NCBI RefSeq assembly: GCF_950023065.1
Contig: NC_088680.1
Span: 63,029,350-63,093,349 of the forward strand
Direction: 5' to 3'
DNA length: 64,000 bases
Source of the DNA: Planococcus citri
Taxonomy: Eukaryota > Arthropoda > Insecta > Hemiptera > Pseudococcidae
Under the pieces are notes generated by a model that had not been told where the DNA came from, ran no database searches, and saw only the letters and a list, made by a program, of their open reading frames with translations. A program made the translations under genes and the position numbers. Positions 11,841 through 22,286 of the stretch are shown piece by piece. Each line of letters begins with the position of its first letter. The first letter of the stretch is position 1.

Positions 11841-13600
11841 CCTCTGTTACCTTAACGAGAGAGGTATTTCAATTCGTTGGGAACTTTTCGGACTAGACGA
11901 AGAAAAATTAAAGAAAGAATCCAAAGTAAACCAGATTTTAAGTGTTGAATTCCATTTTTTTGACTTTTGTTGGGCAATTTTTAAAAAAATTTAAAACTCA
12001 TTTTTCTTGAAAAAAAAATCAAAAGTTGCTCAAATTGAGAAAGGAAGTTGAAATTTGATTCGAACTTATATTTTCGATCTCCCGAATCGATTGCCAGTGG
12101 TTTAAAACTATTCTGGAACCTCTACAGTGGGTTTTTGTTTTTCCAGTTGTGGAAAAAATTGATCATAAAAAGGGTTGAAATGAAATTCGGCGCCAATAAA
12201 ATCCAAAAAATTCATCCTTGACTGAATTTTAGGTTCTGAATTATTTTTTTTTTTTGGCTCGAAAAAAATTCTAATAAGTAAGTAATTATGAGAAAAATTG
12301 CTATAAAAAATGATCAACTTGAGCAAAATTTGGCGAAATTTTTTTGAAAATTTATTTAGCTAAACTCTGTAAAAACATTTCAAAATGGCTATAAGAAGAG
12401 TTGGAGTTTCAAAATTTTGAGCAAAATCCTGAAAAAAAAGTCTTGAAAACATGAAGAAAATTGATGAAATATTCTGAAAATGTAATAAAATTTTAGGAAA
12501 CCATGCACATAAAATGTTATAAAACATTTTTAAACTTTTAAAAAAGGTGCTAAAAAGTACAAAAAGTTGATAAAATTGAAAGAAAATTTCATGAAAATTG
12601 CTTGAAAATTTGTCAACATGTCATAAAAACAGTTAAACATCGCGAAATTTGAACAAAACATCAAAAAATTGTTGAAAATGATAAAAAGTTAATCAAGTGT
12701 TCCTAACGTATGAAATGAAATGTTGCACTAATTGGACACAGTATCATGAAAAGTTGTAAAAATGAAAAAAACTACTAAAAGCTACAAAAAGTTAGTAAAA
12801 GATGGCAAAACTTTTCACAAATTGTTAGGAAATTTGTTAAAATGTCATAAATGCGTTGAAAGTGATTAAAAATTGATGTAACATTTAAAAATTTGATCAA
12901 AATATCGAAAAAACTTTTAAAAATACCAAACAAAAAAATATTGAAATCTTGAATAGTTGGTGAAATATGAAAAATTTTAAAATTAAAAAGAATCGCCAAA
13001 AGCTACAAAAAATTGATTAAATTGAGAAAAATTCTAGAAAATGTTATTGAAAAATTGTCAACATTTTATAAAAACAATTGAAAATAATATCTTAAATTTA
13101 ATGTAAGGTCGCAAAATTTGAGCATAATTTTGAAAAAATATCCTTAGTGGCAAAAAATTGTTGAAAATTAATAAAAATTGATAAAATAATATTGTAAAAA
13201 TGATGCGAAAATATTGTTTAAAAATCACATAAAGTATTATGAGATGTTGTGAAATTAATGCAAAATTGCTACTAAAGGCAACAAAAAATTCGATTAAATT
13301 GAGCGAAATTGGGCAAAGGTGGTTTGAAAAAAAATAAAAATTGCTATAAGAACGTGAAAAATAGCGGAAGTACTAAGTATATAAAAACATAAAGCATCTA
13401 GAAAAGTTGTAAACTTTATGGATAAATTGCTAAACGCTTAGAAAAGTTGAAAAGTTTGCAAAAATCAGTTGAAAATGTGTTATAATGTCAACAAAAGAAA
13501 AAAAAAATCAAGTTGAACGTTATGAAATTTGAGGAAAATCCCACAAAAAATTCCTCAAATGTGCAAAAAAGATTGTTTATACCTTGGGAATTGTGATTCT
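11841..13600. other. AT-rich low-complexity stretch, nothing recognised
   Basis: Mostly AAAAATTG/GATAAAA-type low-complexity sequence with words such as GCTACAAAAAGTTGATAAAA repeated loosely. One diverged CTGGAACCTC repeat lies near 12113. No coding potential beyond chance. Confidence 0.5.
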
Positions 13601-14854
13601 CGCTTTTTTATTTAAAAACTATTCCAAACAGTATGCATTTTATGAAAAAGCTCCTTAAGAGTGATCATTTTTCATGTAGCTAACGACGTTTTTCTAAATT
13701 TTCCCCTAATAGGATATACATTTTGAAAATCCACCTCATAAGTCGTGATTCTCCATATAGCTAACGTTGTTCTTTTTTGTACAGATTTTTCAAGAAATCT
13801 CCTTACTAGTTATAAAGTTTTCATCTAGCTTCCGTTGTTTTTAAAAATGATTTTGAACTTGTATGAATTTTTTTGAAAAACTATCTTATGGGTTACAATT
13901 TTTCATGTGAGTAACGTCGTTTTTTGAAAATTTCTTCACAAACATGCATTTTTAAAAACCACTTTATGAGTTATGATTCTTCAGCTAGCTAACGTTTTTT
14001 TTTTTAAAGATATTGCAAAAACATACCGATCTTTCAATGAATCCCTTTAAGAGTAATGGCTTTTTATTCGGCTAATGTTGTTCTTAAAAATGATTTTAAA
14101 CATGTGCTTTTAGGGATTTTTTTGAAAAACCATCTTAGGGGTTACAATTTTTTATTGATCCAGTCAACATCATTTTTTGAAAATTTCCTGAACTGATGTA
14201 CATTTTCAAAAACTACCTTATGAACAATAATTCTATGCATAGCTAACGTTGCTTATTGAAAAAATATTGCAAAAACGTTCAAATTTTTCAAAGAACCTCC
14301 TTAAGATTGATGAATTTTAGTACAGGTAAAGTTGTTTTGAAAAATAATTCTGAACATGTTCACTGTTCAGATTTTTTTTGAAAAACCATCTTATTGGGGG
14401 TTATAATTTTCCATATATTCAACGTCGTTTTTCAAAAACAGGGCTTGCAAACCGAAACCAAAACCGAAACCGAAACCCCCAAAAACCGATTAAAATTGCT
14501 CAAAACCGAAACCAAAACCGAAACCAGGAGCGTTATTTTCCCACAACTAAAACCAAAACCGAAACCGGGAGCGTTTATTTCTCAAATTCAAAACCAAAAC
14601 CGAGAGCGTAACCGATTGAAAACTGAATTGGTTTTGGTTTTGGAATTTTTCAGGTAATTAGCCTGCATTTTTGGTAAAATTAAAGTAAAAACTGATGCTA
14701 AAGGTGAAAAGGCCTGAAAAATAAAAAACATCTTGCGCAGTAGGCAAGATTAACCGACTTTGCTCTGTTATACAGGAAAATAAACAAACAATTAAACAAT
14801 TGGTTTTATAAACAATTTGAGGCGTGTAATTTACAAAACAAATACTGAAATTTA

Positions 14855-15700
14855 CCAATTTACCAAAATTTAGCTATTTACCAAAATTTACGGATTTACC
14901 AAAATTTACGGATTTACCAAAATTTACGGATTTACCAAAATTTACCAATTTACCGAAATTTAGCTATTTACCAAAATTTACCAATTTACCAAAATTTACC
15001 AATTTACCAAAATTTACCAATTTACCAAAATTTACCAATTTACCAAAATTTACCAATTTACCAAAATTTACCAATTTACCAAAATTTACCAATTTACTAA
15101 AATTTACCAATTTACCAAAATTTACCAATTTACCAAAATTTACACCAATTTACCGAAATTTATCAATTTACCAAAATTTACCAATTTACCAAAATTTATC
15201 AATTTACCAAAATTTACCAATTTACCAAAATTTACACCAATTTACCGAAATTTATCAATTTACCGAAATTTACCAATTTACCAAAATTTACCAATTTACC
15301 AAAATTTATCAATTTACCAAAATTTACCAATTTACTAAAATTTACCAATTTACCAACATTTACAAATTTACCAAAAATTACCCCAGCAATTTACCAACAT
15401 TCACCTCACTAATTTACCAATTTTTTACCGAATTTTTTAAAGTTATCCCAGTAATTTACTGCCAAAAGTTTTTACCAATTTACCAAACTTTACCAATTTA
15501 CCAAAAATAACCCCAGCAATTTACGAAAATTTACCAAGTGGAATACCAATTTACCAATAAAAATTACGCCAATAATGTACCAAAACAAAAATTACCCAAG
15601 CAATTTACCAAAATTTTCGACCAACTGTAATTACGAGTAATTCACCAAAAATAACTAATCATTTTATTTACTAAAAATTACTATTAATTCACCAAAAAAA
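14855..15700. repeat. TTTACCAAAATTTACCAA minisatellite
   Basis: A dense array of an ~18-bp unit, TTTACCAAAATTTACCAA, regular between 14930 and 15340 and decaying towards 15700. It lies inside the 14439-18423 element, making it a transposon-borne minisatellite. It encodes nothing. Confidence 0.9.
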
Positions 15701-15869
15701 AAACAAAATTATCAAAATTTACTGGCTATTTACCAAAAACTTGATGTTTTTTGTTGAAACAAAAATTACACTAGAAATTTTTGAAAAATTTTGATTTTTT
15801 ATGGCAAAAAAATTTTGGACGGATAAAATTAACAAAAAAATTGACAAAAAAATCAACAAAAAATTTTTG

Positions 15870-15946
15870 CCTCTAGACTCGCGCGGGATTCGAACACCCA
15901 ACCTCCGGCGTATCAATCTGCAACTTACACACCCTAACCACCCCAT
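15870..15946 (-). pseudogene. tRNA-like segment (tRNA pseudogene or SINE head)
   Basis: Read on the minus strand, TGGGTGTTCGAATCCCGC has the layout of a T arm with an intact internal promoter B box (GTTCGAATCC). About 45 bases upstream, GGTGGTTAGGGTGTG could be a weak D-arm/A-box region. The T-stem pairing is poor and the acceptor stem is not convincing, so a functional tRNA is unlikely. A tRNA-derived SINE head or tRNA pseudogene is the better reading. Confidence 0.4.
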
Positions 15947-16184
15947 CTGTTTGTTGGGGATGAGCCGTTTGCGAGATATAAGGGTTTACACAAATTTCTG
16001 CTTATCCATAACGTTGAAACACACTTAAACGTTCATATCTTGTAAACGGCTGAATCGATTTCGACCAAATTAAAAATTTCTCTAGTTCAGTATCAAAGCA
16101 ATATTTTGCCATCATCAGTTTCGACTCAAAGTTCGGAGCTTTTGAGTTCAGCGTGACACAAATTTATACATAAATTGATATACC

Positions 16185-16215
16185 TATAAATAAATAAATA
16201 AATAAATAAATATAT
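16185..16215. repeat. (ATAA)n microsatellite
   Basis: Consecutive ATAA units inside the hAT-type element at 14439-18423. Confidence 0.85.
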
Positions 16216-17034
16216 AAATATTCTAGGGGGTAAACTCGTAACTTTTTTATAGATTAACCAGCAAACTCATAACGTTTTGACAAACTCGTAACCTTTTTAG
16301 GACGTGACTTTTCGATGAGGTGCCATATGAATCTACAAGGTGTGGGGAGTCTACTGACAAAGTTTGAGCAGGGACGTGAGATTGCCGTTTATACACTTTC
16401 TCTTTTGACTCAATTTTCAAATGAGTACATAGCCTAATTAATAGGTATGAGGATATGAGGAAAAGGTGTTTATTGCCAAGAATCATTTTTTACGTTTTTT
16501 ACGTTCTTTTTGGTGATTTTGGTGGTTGAAGATGTCCTCTTTCACATGACGTGGTCAAAAATCGTCTAAAATAAAATTTTGACTGCTTAATTTTAATTTA
16601 AAGTTGATTATACAGGTCCGAATTTTCGTGTTTTTCAGTCTAAACAGTGATTTTATGGGAAAAGTATGCATCCTAGGAAAAAAATGCAATGAAGGAAATT
16701 GTAGAGAATAAAATTTTCTTTCTGCTCAGAGATGGTTATTTTTCTGTGGGATGCTTTGTTAAAAAGCTATTGGCGAAAAACAGAGACGTATGGGACTTTA
16801 AAAAAAAAGCTTTTCTGAAAAATTGATGTTTCGGCAATGAGATACCTCTCCACAGGTCACCCTAAAATCAAGTTAACGAATATAACGCGGCCTAACATCG
16901 AGTACTATCAGGCCTATGGGGTGATGCGTCGAGCGCATGCACAGCGACGAAGTTACAGGTGGGACGTGAGTTTGTATTTTATACAAAACGTTACGAGTTT
17001 ACCTGTATGCGGCTATATATATATAGATTTAAAC

Positions 17035-17237
17035 TTAGTCATTGTAGTGCCCGTTTTAAGTATACGTAGTCATTGTGGTGCCCGGTTTTGGGCTTGTGGC
17101 GCCCAAATCGGGCACCACAAGGTCTTTTTATATAAAACGATGTAGAATTTGATGAAATGCACTCTAAGGTGAAAAAAAAAATTTTGAGGCAGGCACCACA
17201 AGTACCAAGTTTATATAACGGGCACCACTATGACTAA
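17035..17237. mobile_element. small hairpin element with TTAGTCAT..GTGCCCG inverted ends
   Basis: The left end TTAGTCATTGTAGTGCCCG and the right end, whose inverse reads TTAGTCATAGTGGTGCCCG, form ~20-bp inverted repeats around a ~200-bp segment. The word GGGCACCACAA recurs inside and just outside (near 17112, 17195, 17308 and 17334), which suggests a decayed cluster of such units. No clear target duplication and no coding capacity. Confidence 0.5.
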
Positions 17238-19546
17238 AAACCTTAAAAAAAATAGACTGCTCCAAAACACCTTTATCATACATATATATATGATCCTCTA
17301 TGTACGCGGGCACCACAATTACCATAAAAGACCCGGGCACCACAAGGTACTAGGTACGTGTATTCATATATATTTGCTTGCGACCAGACATGTCAACTAT
17401 GCTTGGCATATATGCAGAAAAGTGAACAAAATTTTAAAATTGGTATAATTTCTGTTCTAAATCACTTATTAAAATTTTATTTGCAGATTCAGTCTAATAT
17501 TAAAAAAATCTATGTTTTGAAAAAAGCAATCAGATTTTTAGGCTAAATTTTGAAGAAAATTTTTGAAAATGGAGTCAAAGTAATTTGAATTTTGAGAAAG
17601 TTAAGACACCAAAAGAAAGCTTAAACAGCATAAAAATTTTTGATGTTTTTAAATTTTCCATAGGCCAATAAAATACTGAAAAATTTCAAGTCAAATTTGT
17701 TGTCGTGTACACTCAGGATCGATGTATTTGCATACATCTCCACCAGCACATCACATTCTACTCACTACAAATTGACTGTAGACCCTGCGTTCGTCCTCGC
17801 GCCTTGATTTCTAAGCCATGCGCCCTCTGGTGGAAGTTTCTGAAAACTCATAGTTGACTTGTATAGTAAAATTAACCCATGACTTGTCAACTATAGTTGA
17901 GAAGTTGGTCAGTCCACTTGTATAGTAAGATTAACCCATTCGATAGTTGACATGTCTGGATACTAATACCTATATATATAAACTTATCTCGTTTTGCGCC
18001 ATACGTCTTATCGTGATCAGCACACTCCAAAACGTCAAGAAAAACCACCCCCACCCAAATCCTCAACCATCATGACAAATACAATACCTTACTTTTCCGT
18101 TTCACGGCAAAGTCGGTAAAAAGTTGACAAATTTGGCACTACCAAAGTGCCGCTTTCTAGTCACATACACAAAATTTTTGAAAAAGTGATCACTTTCTTG
18201 GCCTTCTTCCCTCTAAAAAATGGAGAAAAAAAGAAAAAACTGAAACCAAAACCAAAACCGAAACCGATTCTTTTGAAATCAAACCGTTTCAGCAAAACCG
18301 GAACGAGAGAGATAATATTTCAAAAAACCTGAACCAAAACCAAAACCGAAACCTTTACTTTTTCAAAAAACATAAAACCGAAACCAAAACCGAGAGTGAT
18401 ATCTATCCGGTTTTCAAGCCCTGTTCAAAAATTTCCCAACAGGTATGCATTTTCAAAACCACTTTATGAGTCATGAGTCTCTATATAGTTAATGTTGTTT
18501 TTTCAAAAATACGAGTACAAGAACGTACAAATTTTTCAAAGAATCTCCTCAACAGTTATGACTTTTTATTTAGCTGATGTTGTTTTTACAATTTTCTCAT
18601 TCATATTCAACGTCGTTTTTCAAAAATTTTCTCAACAGATGCATTTTGAAAAACCACCCCATGAGTTACAAATCTCTATCTAGCTAACGTTGTTTTTTCA
18701 AAAAAATATTTCAAGAACAAACGGGTTTTTAAAGAACCCCCTTGAGATTCATGGCTTTTCATCTGGCTAACGTTGTTTTTAAATACAATTCTGAACATAT
18801 TGTTTTTTTTTTTTTGAAAAACTGTCTTGAAGGGTACGATTTTCCATATACTTACTTACTTAATGTTGTTTCTCAAGAAATTTGTCCAGCAGATAGGTAT
18901 TTTGAAAACCACCTTATGAGTCATGAGTTTCTATCTAGCTAATGTTGTTTTTTTCAAAAAAATATTGCCAGAACGTACGGATTTTTCAAAGAACCTCCTT
19001 AACAGTTATGACTTTTTATTTTACTAACGTTGTTTTTACAATTTTCTCATTGTTCAACGTCGGTTTTCAAAAATTTTCCGAACAGATGCATTTCAAACAC
19101 CACCCTATGAGTTATAAATCTTTATCTAGCTAACGTTGTTTTTTCAAAAAAAAAATATTTCAAGAACATACAGATTTTTTTAAAACCCTCCTTAAAATTC
19201 AAGACTTTGCATCTAGCTAACGTTGTTTTTGAATGTGATTCTGAACATGTATGGTTTTTTTTGTTTTTTTTTGGATAACTGTCTTATAGGGTGCAGTTTT
19301 CCAAGTAAGTATGTAGTTGAAGTTGATTTTCAAAAATCATCCCAACAGATAGGTATGCATTTTAAAAAACCATCTTATGAGTTCCAAATGTCCATCTAGC
19401 TGACGTTGTTTTTTCAAAAAAATATTGAAAAAAACGTACCTTATTTTTCAAAGAACCTTCTTAAGATTTATGACTTTTCATCTAGCTAACGTTGTTTTTG
19501 AAATGTTTTTTTTTGTTTGTTTTTTTTTTGAAAAACCTTCCACATA

Positions 19547-20490
19547 AGGGTATAGGCACTAATTATGGACCAGCCCGCAATGTGGACTAGCGCCCGTTCT
19601 CGTTGGTAATTAGCGCAATCTGTCAGGAAAAAATGCATTCTGATGTATTTTTCATCAAAAAAACGAATGAGACAAAAATTACAACTGTAAAGTCAAAACT
19701 TGCTGAGAAATTTACAAAAAACTGTTTTGAGACACTGAAAAAAATTTTTAGTGTGTTTTTCAACTTTTATGAAAATATATATGTGGTGTAATTTTCTAAA
19801 TGTCATTGATGTTTATAATATCAAAAAAGGATGTAGTTTCTGCTGGAGTGATCAGTTTTTGCTAAAAATGAGGGTATGTACAGAAATTTTTGGTGCAAAG
19901 TTTTTTTTAATGGGGTGCGCTAATATGGACCACCTGTGATATTGAATTTTTTACTCTTTTTTTTACAGCTGCTGAAAATAGGAATGCTTGAAATACTTTT
20001 TTTTGTTCATTTCTACTAATATGTAAATATGATGTTTTCATGTTTTGAAACGTAAAAATAATTATGTTTATTTTGAAATTATTTTTTAGGTGTTCTATAT
20101 TAGGTGTCCAAAATTTTGAACTGTCATTTTGACACTCGTCATTCAACAATTTAAAAAAAATATTCCAAATTAACCTGAACTGCTTAGAATAAGTTTTTTT
20201 GTTCATTTCAACAAATAAATATGACCTTTTGAAAAATGTGAAAGTATATTTATTTTGAAATTTTATAGGTGGTCCATATTAGGCGTCCAAAATTTTGAAC
20301 TGTCATTTTGACACTCATCACTCAACAATAAAAAAACATACTTAAAGTTGACCTTCACCCCTGAAGTTTTGTACAGTGTTAGTGGAAGGATGGAACTTCA
20401 TTTTAAGCCTTTGTGGAGGTTTCTACCCCCTATAGTTTTCAAGTGGCAATCCTCCAAAAAAAAGTGGTCCATATTTGGTGCCTCTACCCT
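19547..20490. mobile_element. TA-flanked non-autonomous element (Tc1/mariner-like)
   Basis: The ends AGGGTATAGGCACTAATTATGG and, inverted from the right, AGGGTAGAGGCACCAAATATGG are matched and each is bordered by TA (19545-19546 and 20491-20492). A TA duplication fits the Tc1/mariner superfamily. Internally a ~180-bp segment containing TCCAAAATTTTGAACTGTC is duplicated (near 20107 and 20288). No transposase frame. It is inserted in the ~80-bp satellite. Confidence 0.65.
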
Positions 20491-20950
20491 TACTTAGTTA
20501 ACGTCGTTTCTCAAAATTTTTTCCAACAGATATGCATTTTTAAAAACCACCTTATGAGTCATGAATCTCTATCTAGCTAACGTTGGTTTTTCAAAAAAAA
20601 AATTTATATAAGTATGTATTGCAAGAACATACAGATTTTTCAAAGAACTTCCTTAACAGTTATGACTTTTCATTTGGCTAACGTTGTTTTTAAAAACGAT
20701 TCTGTGCATATACAGTTTGTTTTTTTGAAAAACAATCTTAGGCGTTTTAGTTTTCCATATAGTTAACCTTTTTTGAAAATACCCCAACTAGTGATGGATT
20801 TTTGAACAGCCATCTTTGGTCATGATTTCACAACTGACTAACATCGTTTTGCAAAAACAATTCCAAGCAGTTGTATACTTTTAAGAAACCCTCTTATGGA
20901 TCACGATTCTCCAAGTAGCTAACGTTGTTTTTCATAAACGATGCCTTTCT

Positions 20951-22096
20951 ACCACATGATTTGTTTTTTATTTCAATGTTCTGTTAACTTAGTCAAAAAA
21001 TTAACTAAATCACTACATCTTCAAATTATTCAGATCTTAGATGTAGAGAATAAATGAGTTTGATTCATGTCAGTTGTAGACCAAAAATTTTCGTAATTTT
21101 TTAAAAGCGTAGTACCTATTCCAACATCGACGAAATTTCCAATATAACCTCATCGTTTTCGAAAATCCTCTTTTCAAGGTAAAATCGCGCAAAGAAGTAA
21201 AAAAAGAACCCGAACCCCACGATGAATGATATTATCGCGAATCAATTCGGCGCAAATCCCAAGTTGTAGAATTACTTTTCCTCATTGAAAAAAGTTGGCG
21301 GCGCGTGCTAGAGTCGACGTAAAAGGTTAAAAAATATTTCATCATCTCGATATAGCCGCATCGATTGTAATCTTGGGTTTTGTAACTTCCATTCGCCTGA
21401 ACTTTTTCTCATTTTAATTTCGAAAATCACATTGAAATTGCGAGCAATATCGGAATCGTTTTTTGTTGGCTAGTGAACGAAAGTGGCTGTTGAAGGGGAT
21501 AAGAAGAACTAGGTACCGACGATGAAGAGTCGCGGAACAGAAAATACGAGGAAATGGAGGGAATGAGAGAACGAGAACGAGAACGACGACGATGAGTGAA
21601 AAGCAAAAGGCATAACAAGTACCGAAACCAACTTTTCATCCATCATGTTCTATCGATAGAAATATTTATTTTTGCGCTTTCATTTCATAAACAAAAAAGA
21701 AAAAAAATTACATGGTGGAAAAAAATATTATATAAAGGGAGGAAAAGGCGAACAAAATATTTTGTAGAAGAAAGACGATTACTCAGCTGTGTGCCTGTGC
21801 CTCTCTGACTCCTCGTGTGGCCTTTCCATGTCTCTCTTTTTATATATAAGTTTAATATCCTTTTAATGCGTCAAGTTGGTTTGAAAAGCTTCCTATTGTA
21901 TAAACGTTGCATAAGTTCAAAGAAGATAAATTGTTCGTATGGCTCGATGGTAAAATAAAAATAAAAAAATACGAGAGTGTAGTGAAAATGAATGCATGAA
22001 AAAAAAAGAGAAGGGTTGCGATAAAACTTTTGCTTATTTTTTTCGCAATCTATTTTTTCCTAGGTTGTTGATAATAATTTATGGTGTATTTTTCAG
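20951..22096. other. sequence upstream of the first visible alpha-catulin exon
   Basis: Probably intron. A CpG-richer patch runs from about 21120 to 21850 with no recognisable exon. A pyrimidine-rich tract ending in TTTTTCAG immediately precedes the exon at 22097. The exon carrying the start codon was not found in the window. Confidence 0.45.
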
Positions 22097-22286
22097 ATCT
22101 CAACCTTAGTTACACATAGAGAACGGCCGTTTTGTTCGGAGCGATCGGTAAGAGCATTAGCGCGAGTCGGTCAAGCGGTTAATTTAGCTATCGAAAGATT
22201 TGTTACTGTCGGCGAAACTATTGCTGATGACAATCCTGAAATAAAATGTGAAATGTACCAGGCTTGTAAGGATGCCAGATCGGCCG
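22097..22286 (+). CDS. CTNNAL1: alpha-catulin exon (first visible)
   Basis: Preceded by TTTTTCAG and followed by the strong donor GTAAGTGG. It begins in phase 0 with ISTLVTHRE and contains SVRALARVGQAVNLAIERFV. It ends one base into a glycine codon. It corresponds to the N-terminal part of the protein, shortly after the missing start exon. Confidence 0.85.

Larger units (their letters stand above)
14439..18423. mobile_element. hAT-type non-autonomous element with AAACCG subterminal arrays
   Basis: The element begins CAGGGCTTGCAAACCG and ends with the near-perfect inverse CGGTTTTCAAGCCCTG. It is flanked by the exact 8-bp direct repeat TTCAAAAA (14431-14438 and 18424-18431). CAGGG ends with an 8-bp target duplication are typical of hAT elements. 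Both subterminal zones are arrays of AAACCGAAACC words (about 14452-14620 and 18240-18385), running in the same direction at both ends. The ~4-kb interior encodes no transposase. It holds a TTTACC satellite, a tRNA-like segment and a small hairpin element. Confidence 0.8.
13600..20950. repeat. satellite with ~80-bp subunits (TAGCTAACGTTGTTTTT), interrupted by inserted elements
   Basis: A word close to TAGCTAACGTTGTTTTT recurs roughly every 75-90 bp from 13678 to 14420, from 18432 to 19540 and from 20491 to 20940. Neighbouring subunits differ but repeat as a higher-order unit of about 450 bp: for example, GATTCTGAACAT recurs near 18789 and 19238. The array is interrupted by the hAT-type element at 14439-18423 and the TA-flanked element at 19547-20490, so both landed in an existing satellite. 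No gene is supported. Confidence 0.75.

Noticed and set aside
14378..14657. Asn/Arg/Thr-rich open frames
   Set aside because: Encoded by AAACCGAAACC subterminal repeats of the hAT-type element.
14855..15420. CRISPR-like array
   Set aside because: The repeat is a continuous AT-rich minisatellite without unique spacers, and the genome is eukaryotic.
15870..15946. Functional tRNA gene on the minus strand
   Set aside because: T-stem pairing is poor and no complete cloverleaf can be drawn. Kept only as a tRNA-like relic.
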